A DNA stretch of 64,000 bases from Geosiphon pyriformis (Eukaryota; Glomeromycota; Glomeromycetes; Archaeosporales; Geosiphonaceae): the NCBI GenBank assembly GCA_016748015.1, contig JAAOMT010000718.1, forward strand, positions 297,738-361,737, written 5' to 3'. Positions 20,640 to 34,008 of the stretch are shown piece after piece. Position 1 is the stretch's first letter; every line of letters starts with the position of its first letter. The notes below the pieces were generated by a model. The model saw nothing but the letters and a program-made list of their open reading frames with translations. It made no database searches and was not told the origin of the DNA. Made by a program: the position numbers and the translations under genes.

Positions 20640-22640
20640 TATATTTTTTCAGCTGTACTAATGTTTTTGTTAATATAAGCAATAAGATATTTTTTATTAT
20701 TAGATCTAATTTAAGATAAAACTGTTCTTAAAATATTTTTTGATGTATTAATAACTATAATAAATTGTTTTGTAAAATTTGGATATATTAGAATTGGAGC
20801 TTTAATAAATTAGTATTTAAAATATTTAAAGACTTTTTGTTAATCTATTTTTTACAAATAAAAAACATGTTTTAATAGTAAATAGTACAAAAGTTTGACA
20901 ATATCCAAAAATTTTTTAATAAATTAATAATAATATTTAGCAAATTTTAAGAATCTTTATAATTCTTATAAATTACTTAGTATTAAAAATTTTTTTACTT
21001 TTTAAATTTTGTTTAAATTGAATTTTACTTTATTTTTTTGATAATATATTCAAAAAACTTTAATTTGGTTTTTTTAAAAAAGTATTTGTCAAAATTTAAC
21101 TTAAGTTTAATGTTTTAAAAACAGTTAAAAACTTGTTAAAGATATAATAAATGTTTATAAAATGTCTTTGAAAATACATTAGTGTTATCTAAATAAATAT
21201 TAATTAATTTTCATAAAATTTTTTTATACATAACATTTATTAAGTATTAAAAGATGGCTGAAATATTGCAAAGTCTAAAAGACATTATATTAAACTTAAA
21301 ATTTTTATTTTTAATGGTAAAAACAGTTTTTTTTTTTTAATAAAGTCTATTTTAACTTGTTAATATTTATTGGCTAAATCTAAAAGAAAAACCATTTTTT
21401 ATTTTTTAAGTTATTTAGAATTTTTTAAATAAAAAGAAATAGATAGCTATTTTCTTAAATAATATTATTGAATTTTTAATAATTAATACAGAAACAAATT
21501 TTTCTGTTTTTTTTGGTAATTAATACAATAGATAAAAACCAGAGGCTTAAAGACTTTTTAATTAGATTATATTTAATATTTGTTGTATTTTCTGCTTAAT
21601 TAAGTTGTTTTTATTTAAGATAACATAGTAGACTTATTGTTTAATAGATTTTATATCTCTAATATTAATTTTATGTTTTACTATATTAGTGTATTTGAAT
21701 TTATTTTTATTAATAAAAACATTAACATATTGGTTTAATAAAATCTTAAATTGTATTTGTTAAAGAAAACTTAAATTTTCAAGATTTAGTTTATTAATTT
21801 TTTTTGAAGTAAACAAATAACTTTTTTTTGACCTATTCTATACTTAAGAAATAATATTACAGAATAAAAATAATTATGTAAAATCAAAGATAAATTAAAG
21901 TTTTTTAGAATTTTGAATATTTGGAATTAAAAAGCCAATAAGAATTTTTTTGAAAATTTTGATAACATTTTTAGTTAAATTATGTATAAAAATTTTGAAA
22001 TATTTATAAACTTTTGCAAAAATATACAAATTTGCAATATTAGTCAAGTAACAGATATCTAAAGCAGCTTTAAATAACAAAGCTTAGTTTTGAAGTTTTT
22101 GTTCAACTTTTATTATATATTGTTGATATAATAGAATTAAGATAACAGTATTAGTATAAATAAATTATACTTTGTTATTAGACTTTTCTATATAATTAAC
22201 TTATATACTTTCTTATCTACTAAATTTAAATTTTTGAATTTTTTTAATGATAAAACTTAATTCTTTTTAAGTGTCTACTAAAATAAATTGTAAAATTTTT
22301 ATAAAAGACAAAAAAATAATTTGAACAATCTTTTTTTGTAATTCAATTGTATAAAATTTGTCAAAATTATTTTAAAACATTATAATAATATTTCTTGTAT
22401 ATTCTGCATTGATTATTTTTTCTCTTATATTAATTTTTTTGTTTGCAAAATTAAAATAAAATGCAATCTAAATTATAATATTAATGAAAATTTTTAAAGC
22501 TATTTTAAAATCTATTTTTACAAAAAAATAGAATATAATAACTACAAAAAATTGTTTAAAGTATCTTAAATTAAATCTAGCATTATTAATATGTGTTTTT
22601 TCTGAACATATTTAAGCTATTAACTTGATCATAAGTGGAA
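20640..22640 (-). pseudogene. Decayed gypsy pol (RNase H, RT, tether, dUTPase) of A/B/F type
   Basis: Compared with element B read in the same direction, 20650-20820 matches the RNase H start (B 6840-7010). 21050-21240 matches the RT catalytic box region, including ACATTAGTGTTATCTAAATA against B ACATTGGTGTCATCCAAGTA. 22380-22600 matches dUTPase motifs 1-4, for example ATTCTGCATTGATTATTTTTTC against B ATTCTGTATCAATTATTCCTC. Order and spacing are kept but nearly every codon with C or G is altered; no frame remains open. Confidence 0.8.
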
Positions 22641-22959
22641 TTTTTAATATTGACACAAAACTTACTTAATTAAGTAAGAAGTTATCTTAAAAAATTGAAA
22701 AATTCTTTGTAAAAAATTCAGAAACATACTAGTTTATACAATATTAAAAAAATAACAATAATACAAGATACTAACAACAACAACAACAATAATAATAACA
22801 ATAACAATAACAGTTTTAGAAACAAAATTCTTATAATTATTACTATTATTAGAATTTTAATTATATTATATAAAATTGTTACAAAAAATATTAGATTAGA
22901 ATTGTAAAAACTAATATCTATAACCATCTAAATATTTATAATCATTAGAATATTACTAT
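22641..22959. other. AT-rich junction with AAC/AAT trinucleotide run
   Basis: Between a leftward pol remnant and a rightward protease remnant. It holds an imperfect (AAC)n/(AAT)n run at about 22770-22815. Nothing else was recognised; this may be the junction of two decayed copies facing away from each other. Confidence 0.5.
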
Positions 22960-24300
22960 TCTGTTCTTTAGTATTAACAGTTTTAATATATATTGCAGTC
23001 ATCTCCAACTTATTACCAATTTTTTCAAGTAACAGTACTATTTTAATCATAGTATTAAATTTTTTAAAACATTAATCTAAAACTTAGAGCTATTAATTAT
23101 AGCCAAAAATAAAAAAACAATTCTAAATACCAATTTCAAACCTCAATAATACCAACTTAAATCCCAAATCACAATAATTTACTATTATAAATATTATTAA
23201 CTAAGTACTTAAATCAAACATTATATCTTAATCTTATTAAACTTAGGATTTTATTCTTTTAGAAAAAAAAATTACAATTAAAATCACTAATTTTTTTGTA
23301 ATACTCAAACTATTTTTAATATAATTTTTCTAGCCATAATTACCAAAAATAACACTTTTAAAGCCATATTTATATTTGATATTAATAATTTGAACATTTA
23401 TAATCTCTTTAATAGAGCTGTTATTAATTCAAACAAAGCTATTACAGCAATATATACCAATATTTAAATAGAACAAATAGAACAAATAAGCATTAAGTTA
23501 ATTTTTAACAGTAAATTAGCTAACAGTATTATTATAAAACAACTTATAAATCAGTTAAGTCATTGAATTAGCTGTATTATTATTACCAAAATAATTACTG
23601 TTAATAAAAATACCAAAACTTTAATAAAAAAAATTGATAATTTTTTTTTCAAAATAAATAAAATCAGAATTTCTACTAAAGTTCTTATAATAAAAACAAC
23701 TTAATATCAAACTTTAATTAATAATAATTAATTAACTAAGACCTATGTTATTTTTAATTGAAATATTCAAGAGCTCCAAATCTTATTTAATAGTTAATAT
23801 ATTTAAATATTTGTCAATTGTAAATATTTTAAAACAATTACTTTAAAATTATTTCTAATCAAATTTAAAAAATCTGTAGTACAGTTTATTTTAAAAACAT
23901 ATTAGATTTTTTAAACTAATAATTTTATCATAAAATTATTACTATCACTTACTTGAAAAAAAAAAAGACTAAATAAAAATTACAAGTTTCAATTTTTGTT
24001 TGTGTTTTACCAAATTAAACTAATTAATCTTATAACTAATCTAAACTAGCTTGTATAAATTGTAAAAAAAAAACTATTATTAATAGATATATATATTGAA
24101 AATAATAAAGTATAGCCAATTGTTACCAGATATTATTATTATTTATGTGTATTAAAATGATTTGAATACCCAAAATAACAAAACAAATAGAATAACATTT
24201 TATGTTTTACCTGTAAAAAAACTCTGTTTGATAAAGAACTATAAAATAACATTTCTAACAGAAAAAAAACTTATAATAAATCTTGTTAATATATTATTTT
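22960..24300 (+). pseudogene. Decayed gypsy protease and Cys-domain region, plus strand
   Basis: Read rightward, 23330-23740 follows the protease region of B in reverse complement. CTAGCCATAATTACCAAAAA matches B CCAGCAACAATTACCGAAAA, and TATTATTATAAAACAACTTA matches the codons for SIITKQLI. 24150-24230 matches the start of the Cys-rich domain (TACCCAAAATAACAAAACAA against B TACCCAAAAAGACAAGACAA). C-to-T and G-to-A differences dominate on both strands. No frame is open. Confidence 0.75.
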
Positions 24301-26450
24301 AATTAATAATTGAGCACACAAAGATATCTTATTTGCTATTATCTATAGTCAAACAATTAATTAACTAGATTTGTATTCTTATAATAAAGATAAAATTTGA
24401 AAAATAACAACTATAAAATAGAAAAGTACAATAATTAAGAAAATATATATTATTAAAAACATTTTTATTACTGTTAAAAAAATAGATGACCTTTAAACTA
24501 ATAATTCAAAAGCATTTTAAAAACATTATTAAGAACTTGCTTTAATAATAAAAAACAAAAACAAAAAACTAACTGACTTTAGCACCAAATTATATAATTA
24601 CTGTTTTATTTTTTGCTATTTTCAATACTATAACAAGTGTAATTTTTTTTAATTTATTACTTTATACTCTGTACCAAATTTTTGAACTTAAAAAGCTTAA
24701 AGAAAAATATAAATTAATTGCAAAAAACATGTTATTTTAAAAATTAAGTATAATTATTAAAATAAAACAATATTTTGCTTATTTAAATCTCTTTAAAAAC
24801 TTGAAATTAAAATAGTATAATAACAATAACAAAAAAATATAATTGGCTTTTTGTTTAGTCAATTCGAAATTACAAACAAGGATTATAGTATCTTGTAAAT
24901 TTCTAAAATAATGGAATTTAATAAACCAAAAAATATTGTTTTTAGTTTTTTATAAATTGGTTTAGAATTTGGCCAAATATATAATAATCTTATTTAATAG
25001 CTTAATTTTGATAAAGAGTTTGATTAAATCATCCAAAATAAGTAATTACAGCTTTATAATTCTTTTGTTTATTATACTAAACTGATTTTGTAATCTGATT
25101 AGAATATTAAGATTACAAAAATATTATAGAAATACAAGTTTAAAAGCAACAAAATTGGCTGGTTTTTTGTAAACTTTTAATATTAAGAGTTAACTGTTTT
25201 TGTAAAAAAAAAATAATGCTTGAATAGTTTTGATATTATTCTAATTATTAACTGTAATTGTTTTTTTAGTTTTTACAATTTATGTATAAGTATTTTTTTT
25301 TATTAAAGAATTTTTTTTTTAGCAATGTTTCTGTAAGTTATATTAAAAATAATAAGAAGTTGTTTGTTTATTAGTAAAAAAAAATTGGTAGAGATATGTC
25401 TGGTTGTTTAGTTAAACTTAATACTAATTGTTTTTTTTGTTAACTGTTATAAAAAATTAGAATAAAAATATTCTTCTTAAAAAGTTGGTTATTAATTTAG
25501 TTAGTAATTATAATATTTATTGTTTCCAAATAATAATGGTTTAAAAAGTAGTATTTGTTACAAAAGTAAGATTTTTGAATAGAATTCTGTATTTTTTCAA
25601 TAATTTAGTTCAAAAATTTCTGTTAGAGTCTTAGAAATAAAATTTTTTAGAAGTTTTTAGAGTTTTAAGCTGTAATTTAATAGGCTAATTGAATAATATT
25701 CTACTTTCTGAAGTCTAATAATATGATAATATTGTTAATAATAAGAATCTTAACTTTTTATTAATAGTAGATTGTGGTTTTTTTTACTTAAATTGTTATT
25801 AAATTTTGTTTTTAGTATCTAACTTAAATTCTTTAAAAAAGATTTTAGTGTTATAATTTTTTTTAAGTTGAAGATACCAGTTTTGTGTATATACCTCAAT
25901 TTTTTTGTCAATAAAAAGAAAAGTTTTTACAATTGCTCTTTTAATAGTAGTAATTAAATATAATAGTAAGTTTTAATAAATATATTTTTTGAGTCTTTTA
26001 TAGTTATTTTATTTAGATAATAGTTAATTTTGATATATATATAATAAAGAAAATTATTTTTAACTATAAATGTTTTTTCTAAGATTCCTAAATCTTTTTA
26101 AAAGTATTAATATAATTTTTTTTTAATTTTTTTTAATTGTTCTAATAATTATTACTTTGTAAGTTTTTTAGATGTTCTGTTTTTGTAAATTTTATAACTT
26201 CACAAAGAGCATTAAATATTATGAGTAAATTTGGTAATATATGGTCATAATATTTGGTGTTTGTAATTAGATAATAGAAGCTGGTTGAATATAAATAAAT
26301 TAATTTGGTTGGTTATATTGGTTATTAATCTCTAAAAAATTTTTAGTCTAAAGTTTTACTCATTAAGTTTTTTGGTTATAAAGCACAAAAATAGTGTTTT
26401 TGTAGTTATAATGTTGTAATTGTATTTTTTTCTAAGCTAGTCAAGCACAG
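24301..26450. other. AT-rich decayed sequence, no assignable features
   Basis: No open frame above background. Some stretches feel like retroelement coding remnants but I could not place them with confidence. Confidence 0.4.
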
Positions 26451-27422
26451 TGTTACCAGTAGAATTTTAGCTATTAATTAGCATGAAATTACCTTCATAA
26501 TTCCTATTATTAATTAGTATACATTATTATTATTTCGATTATTACTTATTATTTAATCAAATTATCAAATATCATTACTCAATCAATAATCCGATTTGTA
26601 CTCTAGAAATTAAGATGATCAAATTACACAATACCTTGAACCATTTAACATAGTCAAAATTCGTCGAAATTAATGAAAATTGGCCGAAATAATCAATAGT
26701 TTAGTGAAATAACTTGTAGTTCGCCAAAATGTATCTTTAGTTCACCCAAATTATAGCAAAGAGAAAAGTGCAAGTTCAAAGACTAGTACTACAACAAGTT
26801 GTATAAAAAAAGAGCTTTCCTCTTCAAGAAAATGTATCTTCTCATAGTATCTTACCATAGTATCCTACTTTAAATATTTTAATTAAAACAAATCATTTTT
26901 TATACATTCAAATAAAAATTAAATATTTGAAAACCAAATTCTTAAAATTATTACACTTGAAATTCTCTCAACACAACTAACATTTTGAAATTGATTAGCT
27001 ACCAATTTCAATAAACTATTAGTGACTCCAGGCCTGGATAGAAAACGTTTCCCTTGATAAAAATCCTATTTTTTTTACATTTTTTTTATTTTTCTTTTAT
27101 TTTCTTATTACAATCATTAGGGTAGTCTACAGACGAGATTCCTGTAGAAGAGTTGACTTTCACAGCAAAGTAACTACACATTTTTAGTGAGCTTCCAGAT
27201 GAGCAATTCTTAGGAAAGAGTTAATGTTTACTACAATGTAACTACACAAGCAACTGGTACGAAATTGGCCATTCCACTTATAAGCCCAGCAGTTCAAATT
27301 ATAGAAGATAATTTGAAGATAAATTCAGTTACTAGAGGTCTAACTACTTCCTGAGAATGTGAATTCACAGCAAATCAATATTAACAACATTCAAGAAAAG
27401 AGACCAAAAACCTCCGGTAACA
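26451..27422 (+). repeat. Solo LTR of the E family
   Basis: A 972-bp LTR beginning TGTTACCAGTAG and ending CCTCCGGTAACA is the reverse complement of the E LTRs (38704-39663, 47610-48610), with the perfect inverted tips TGTTACC/GGTAACA. It is flanked by the 4-bp direct repeat ACAG (26447-26450 and 27423-27426). No internal E sequence adjoins it, so it is a solo LTR left by LTR-LTR recombination. Its base composition is clearly higher in GC than the island around it. Confidence 0.92.
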
Positions 27423-29653
27423 ACAGTTACTAAAGTTTGGTAATGTCTTTTTGTATTTTTAATAAGTTAATAAGATAAAGTTAATATTTAAACTTAGAAA
27501 AAACTTCTCTTTTTTATTAAGCTATTATGAAATCTATTTTTAAACAGTAAATTTTCGATGTTGTCACTCTATAAAAAAAATAAAAAAATAAAATAAAAAT
27601 AAAATAAAAATAAAAATAAAAAAATAAAAAAAATTAGTATTTTATTAATTACTATAATTAAAAATAATTAATCTAAGTTGTTAAAATCTAAAAGTAGTTA
27701 TGCTAATTGTATCTGGTCTAAAACAAAAATAAACAAACAATTATTCAAGTCTTATTAATTAAAGTATTTTAAGATTAGATTTATGAGTAAAATAATAATA
27801 TTATATTTAATAAATTTGAAATATAATAGCTAAAAAAGTTTTCTTAAGCTAAAAGTAGAATAAAAATATTTAATAAATTCTTGTATTTTTTTATTTATTT
27901 ATTAAAACTACTTAATTTTATACATATTTTCGAGTTTTACAAAATTATTTTAATTGTTTATTATTATTAGTTATTACTTACTATTTTAGCTATTGTTTTG
28001 TTTTTTTTATATTATAACTAATTATTTTTAATTATTACTAGTTATTTTTAGTTATTACTAATTATTCTGTGCTTTCTTATATTATTTTGTATTATTTTAA
28101 GTTATTTTATATTATTTTATGTTATTCTGTATTTTTACATAATAATCATATTTTTTAAATTATTTGAATTATTTTTTCTATTAGATAATAATATTATATA
28201 GAATTAATTATAATTTATAATTTTTTTTAAGATATTTTTATAATTAAACTTATAACAAAAATTTAATAAAAAAGTAAAAATATTTTTTAAAACTAAAAAT
28301 TTGTTTTTTTAAAGAACATTAAATTTATTATAAACAAAAAAAATATAATTAAACAATAATTTTGATAAATTTTTTTTAAAACAATAGTTTTTTTTGTGCT
28401 AAGCAAAATTAATTTAATAACATCAAATTTAAAATTACTATAATTAATTACATATATATAAAATGATTAAAATTAAGATTTAAAGTTAAAACAAATAATT
28501 TAAAATATTTAAAAATCAGAAACTTTAATTCATAAAAACATAATATATATAAATTTTTTATATATGATAACTTATTATATTAAGATTTTAAAAATGTCTA
28601 ATTAGCAATAAAATACACAATATTTTAATATGATTTTATATAATATTTAAATTATTAGCCAATTTTAATTTTTCAAAAACATTTAAAATAACTATAGTTA
28701 AGACAAAAAAACATTCTTAAACTTGATTTATTTAAAATTATTAGTATCTTTAAACTTAAACTTTTATTAATCTTTGTTAATTTGTTTATATAAAACAAAA
28801 AACTACATATTTAAAAATTTTTTTAAATTAACAAAAATTACTACAGCTTTGAAATCTGTAAAAAAAAACTTCTGTATTTTAAAAATATTATAAATAATTA
28901 TAATATTATTAAAAAAAATATTAAAATAAAATTAATTGTTTTTTTAATATTATACAAGTTTTTTTAAGCTAAATAAACCATCAAAAAAAAAGTAACCAAA
29001 TTTAAGTCTAAATATCTTTTAAAATTGATATTGTATCTTAAATTATTTTTATTAAAATTACTATTTAAAATAACAAAAATACTTTTATTAACTGTTTTAA
29101 TAATAAATAAATTAATAATAGTAGTTTAATCTGTATATTAAAAAAAGTTTTAATATATAAACTTAATATTAAAACAAATATATTGTTCTTAAAAGTAAAT
29201 AAATTAACAAAAAATAACTTAATATTTCAATAATTTGTAAATATACTTAATAATAATATTATTTATAATAATAATAACTTTAAAATTTAGATAATTTGAG
29301 TTTAAATTATATGTAAATACTTAAATTTTATTAAATTAATTTATAATTTAAAGTTTAATATTATATTTTAATTTAGTTTTTGTTATTATAAAAATAAAAC
29401 AATTATTTTTTTTATGTCAATAAACTATATTATTTTGTTTTACAAAAAAATTTATATTTTTAATATTATATATACTAATTTTTTAAATTAAAGTAGTTAT
29501 TACAAAAAAAATAAAAAACCAGAATCAAAACTCAAATAATCTAATTTTATTAAAACTATATTTACAAAAAATTTTAAAATCAACATATTAATTTCTAAAT
29601 TATTGTTATTTTTAAAGTAAAACAAAAAATAAAATATTAAAAAAATAAAATAT
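27423..29653. other. AT-rich sequence with simple repeats, no genes
   Basis: Contains an (AATAAA)n-like run at about 27568-27640 and irregular TTATTTTAGTTATTA-type repeats at about 27955-28135. No open frames or recognisable domains. Confidence 0.6.
27568..27640. repeat. A-rich microsatellite (AATAAA/AAATA units)
   Basis: About 70 bp of AAATA and AATAAA units, interrupted by A runs. Confidence 0.85.
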
Positions 29654-30378
29654 TATTACAAATTGGAGTAACAAATTAATAGATAACAAGAGAAAACAAA
29701 ATTATAGAGTAATAGAATTAATCAAAAAAAATTCAACTTCAAAGAGTGAATTGAATAAATATAAATTCAATATGTGAGATTAGTTTTATAAAATATCTCA
29801 ATTGCTATTTTTTTTAAAGAATAACTAAGGAATCTAAAGATAAAAAAATAGTTTATACTGTTAACAAATAATAATACACTAGTATAATTTTATGTTTTAT
29901 GTTAGTGCTCTTAGAATTTGATATCAAGTATCAAATGTACTCTTTAGTCATATTTTATTTAATAATTTTTAAATAATACAATTATATAAGTCAGAAAAAG
30001 AATAAGTAAATGCCAACAAGTAATTTTTTATTCTAAGATATTCAGATACTTGAAGGTAAAAAGAAGGAATAACTAATAAGAAAAGAATTAAAATGATAGT
30101 TGTTATTTTATTTATTCTTGATTAATTGTTATATACTTGCTATATCTAAGAGACTTATTATTTATATAACTATTAAAAATGATCAATAATTAGGTTAATA
30201 ATTAGATCAATGATCAAATTATTAATCAAGTTAATAATCAAGTTAATAATTAGGTCAATAGTTAAGTTATTGATTAGATTAATAATTATTATCTAAAAAT
30301 AGGATGGCTAATTATATAATATTAGTGGCTAATATATGTGATAACTAATAAAAACTATAAGTTTTATTTATAATAATA
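29654..30378 (-). repeat. Decayed LTR of the H family
   Basis: Aligns from end to end with the H LTR (619-1273) in the same orientation. Retained blocks include ATTTATATAACTATTAAAAA against TGCTTATATAGCTATTGAAA, and GATACTTGAAG. Most mismatches are C or G in H and T or A here. The short GGTCAA-type array is longer (about 113 bp at 30181-30293). The ends are eroded, so the limits are approximate by a few bases. Confidence 0.85.
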
Positions 30379-32150
30379 TAAATAATTAATAATAAAATAT
30401 AAAATTATTAAAATATATAATTTTAAAAATATTAATAAAAATATTAAAAATTCAAAATATTAGAAATTTTAATAATAACTCAAAAAAATTATAGAAATTT
30501 CAAAAATTTTATATTATAAAAATTTATATTATTATAAATTAGTTTTCTTAATATATTAAATATTAATATCTTATTTTAATTGTAATTAGTTTTTTATAAA
30601 TTTCTTAATTTTATTTGTGTAATAATATTAAAACTTTTTTTAATATTGCAATATAAATTATTTCTTAATTTTTGATTATTGTGTATATTTATGTATTTTT
30701 TTTTAAAAATCGAACAAAAATTTATCCACTGTTTTAAGGTTTTTTTTGAAACTATTTTTGCAATTGTCTAATGTGTTTTTCTAATCTAAAAACATATAAT
30801 ATTAATAATCTTAGTACTTTTCTTAATTTTTATAATAAAGTTTTTATTAATTAGTAATAACATAAATAAATTTAATCAGAAATTATTCTTCTAAAAGATT
30901 CAATTAATAAATAATAGTTTTATTTAATAAATAATACAAGTAAGTTTTTTAATACTTTGAATTATAATAATTCAGTTTTTAATATTTTTTTTATTTTTAT
31001 TTTGATTAAAGATTTTTTTAAAGATTTATTTTAAAAGTAAAAACTAAAAGATAATTAAAATAAAAGATTAAAATTTGACAAGATTAAACTATTGGATAAA
31101 TTGTTGTTTTTTTTCAATATTAAATTATTATATATATATATATATTTGTAATTTTACAAAAAAACACATTGTAATATATTTTTTTAATATTTTAACTTAG
31201 TGTTTACTGCTATTGTCAATTGGTGTTTACTATTATTATAAACTGGTATTTATTACTATTATAAATAATGTTTACTATTATATTAATTATTATTTTTCTA
31301 AGATTATTATTATGTTATATTATAATTAGATAATTTATATTATTTTATAATTTTTTTATTAAATTCTTAAACCATAATAATATATATATATTATAAAAAT
31401 ATTAAAAACAAAAAAACAGACAAACTTAATTAAAAACAAATCTAATTTTATCTTATTAAATAAATTTTATAACTATTAATCTATTACTTAAAATTTATAA
31501 TTATTTTAAAATAAAATTATTAAATTATATTATTTAAATACAATTTTATAAGTTTTAATTTATCTTATTAAAATCTAATTATTTTTATATTAATATTAAT
31601 AATATTAATATAATATTATTAATAATATTAAAACAATAATTTTTTGATTATAATTATTAATAAAATACTAATTTCTAATTTATTTATTTATTTTTTGTTT
31701 TATTTTTGTATTTATTAATTAATTAAAAAAAAGTATTAAAATTATAATATCAAAAATTGTTTAATAAAAAATACCAAAATAAAACATAGACTATAATTAA
31801 AAAAACTAAAATTGCTTATTAAAAAAGTAAAAACTTTTAAGTTATTATAACTTAAAAATAAAAAACTATTAACTATATTAAAAAAAGAGAATATATTAAA
31901 AATAATAATAATTAAAGAGATTTTAGATACAAATTAAGCCAAAAAAAATAAAAATTTTTTTAATATTTAAATAATTATTTATTAAAAAAACAGACAAAAA
32001 AAAACAACAATAATAACATTAAATAAAAAAAACCATAAAACAACAAGTTAAAAAGAAAAAAAAACTTCTTTCTTTTTTACATCCCAAATTCCTAAAACAG
32101 TTCAATTTTGATAGAAGTTTTTTACAGTTTTTATTTCTTTGCTATTTAGT
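30379..32150. other. AT-rich sequence with (TA)n, no genes
   Basis: Contains a (TA)n run at about 31131-31145 and many AT-only stretches. Nothing else was recognised until the start of LINE D near 32150. Confidence 0.6.
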
Positions 32151-32212
32151 TAGATACCTCGAAACCTTTTTTGTTTGATTAAAAAGCTGCCGACAGTAGT
32201 GGCATTTTGGCT

Positions 32213-34008
32213 ATGAAAAAATCCAAGAAGAAGTTATTTGCTGGCTCTGCTATTATTAACTCTTTTACTAGAAAAAAGTACAAAGGTGAGTTATTGAAGG
32301 AATCTGTCAAAGTAATTGGTGTTTCTGCTAGTGACACCTCTGAAGATTTAACTGAACATAAGACTGAGAATACTACTAAGTTAGAGAGTATGGATATGGA
32401 AGAAGAGTACTTGATTAAGAAGACTAGCTTTCAACTGGGAAATAAGAAGGAATCTAGTAGTGATAGTACTGATATGACACCCAAAGATCCCAAAAAAATG
32501 GTCATTAAGTGCACTCTTGGAAAGCCTCTGAGTGTAATTGATTTTAACAAAGAGGAAGATGACAATAATGATATTTTGGACAAGTTTGTTCTCCTTTTAC
32601 CTTATCTTTTGGTTAAGTCTTCTGTTCAGATTTTTGTTTGTAAATCTTTTGCTTTGAATATTGATCTTAATGCTGTCACTAGGAATTTCTTCCAGAAAAA
32701 ATTAGGTTTTATTAGAAAAATTTTCTCTAGTGTGAATGGTTTTAAGGGGGTCTCTACCTTCTCAAAATTTGGTGAAATTATCTAGGCTACTTTTACTTCA
32801 GAAAAGACATTGATAGCTGTAATAATTCTGACAAGTGGTCATGGTGTTATAGTAAACACCAATTTCAAGTGCCCAGTCAACAATCATACAAATTGGGCAA
32901 TTGTACTGAAAAAAATTCCTGTAGGAACTTCTGTGAAGGCTGTGCGAGTTGCAGTATCTGAATTTGAGAAGATTAAGGCAATCAGAATGCAATTAGTAAG
33001 TTTGTGGCAAAAAGTAATCATCAAGTTAGAAGATTAGAATCAAGCTAATCTTTTAGCTTCTAAATAGTCCATTTTTATCAGAAAAAATGTGGTGTGTATG
33101 GCCAGGACTGACATTGACAAACAAACATGGAATGCTAAGGATAATTATAAGGTATTGCTCTATACTCTCCCTATAAGAACAACTGCTCATAATCTGTGGG
33201 ATTTCATTGGTTCTGTAAGTGGAAAAACCTGTGTTATTGATTGTAATCCTGTCAACTATACTCATGTTTATTGTGCTATAGTGTGTTTCAATTCTGAGTT
33301 GAAATTGGTTAAAGCACTTGCTGTAACCCCTATTATAAAGGGAGTTGGTCTTACCTTTCATTGGCTTTGTGTTTGGAGTGTAGGAATTCTGGTCATATGT
33401 CTTTTACTTGTAAGTTGGTTAAGGTTGAGTTAATTCTCAGGGGCAGAAAGGCTCCCCTCTCAGCTCAGAACTGGTTCAAGTTAGTAAAAATTTATGAGAA
33501 AAAGTTGGCACCTATCTCCTGTCTTTTGGCTTTTAATAGAAAAACTTAGGCTTCAATGGTTGGTACTCTTTCTGCAAGTTCTCTTCGTGGTGTCTACTTC
33601 TCTCCTGGTTCTATTAAAGATGGTAAATCTCTCCCTTCTGGTGCAGATGATTTGGAAAAACAATTGGTTAACATTAAAAGCAGTCTCACCAGCCTCATGG
33701 AACAAATTAGTAAGTTAGCTAAAAGGTTAGATTCACTCATGCTGGCAGTTTTCCAGTCTAGCCCTGGATGTCAACTGTTAGTGACCCCTTCCTCACAAAA
33801 TTCAGAGGGTGATATAGTAATAGGAGTGGGCTCAAATGAGACCACTGGTAATGAGACTGCTATGATTATAGATTCATCTGTGTTCTCCCATGTAATCAAG
33901 TTAGAAAATATGTTAGAAGATCTCTCTGTTTCTGTTCTGAGTTTGTCTGCCTGCTTTGATGATCTGGTTCTGGTTGGTGGTGCGATTCCTCAACCCTCTT
34001 CTCAATGA
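32213..34008 (+). pseudogene. ORF1 of LINE D
   Basis: The first good ATG is at 32213 (MKKSKKKLFAGSAIINSF). The segment NWAIVLKKIPVGTSVKAVRV (about 32896-32955) matches the RRM-like segment of C. LYTLPIRTTAHNLWDFIG matches the next block, and the CCHC knuckle is CLECRNSGHMSFTC at about 33372. A frameshift lies between the two overlapping frames at about 33361-33433. Stops occur at about 32783 and 33035. The TGA at 34006-34008 overlaps the ATG of ORF2 (ATGA). Confidence 0.82.

Larger units (their letters stand above)
20281..32150. other. AT-rich island of decayed retroelements
   Basis: Nearly 12 kb of very AT-rich DNA without credible open frames. Parts can be aligned by eye with pol, protease and LTR sequence of the elements in this window, with the differences being largely C-to-T and G-to-A. 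Subregions are listed separately. No host gene, tRNA or rRNA was recognised here. Confidence 0.85.

Noticed and set aside
22718-22927. Minus-strand ORF with a long Leu run
   Set aside because: It is the translation of an AAC/AAT-type low-complexity run in a decayed region; no support for a gene.
20281-32150. Mitochondrial or organellar DNA because of extreme AT content
   Set aside because: No mitochondrial genes, rRNA or tRNA are visible, and the sequence aligns with decayed nuclear retroelements.
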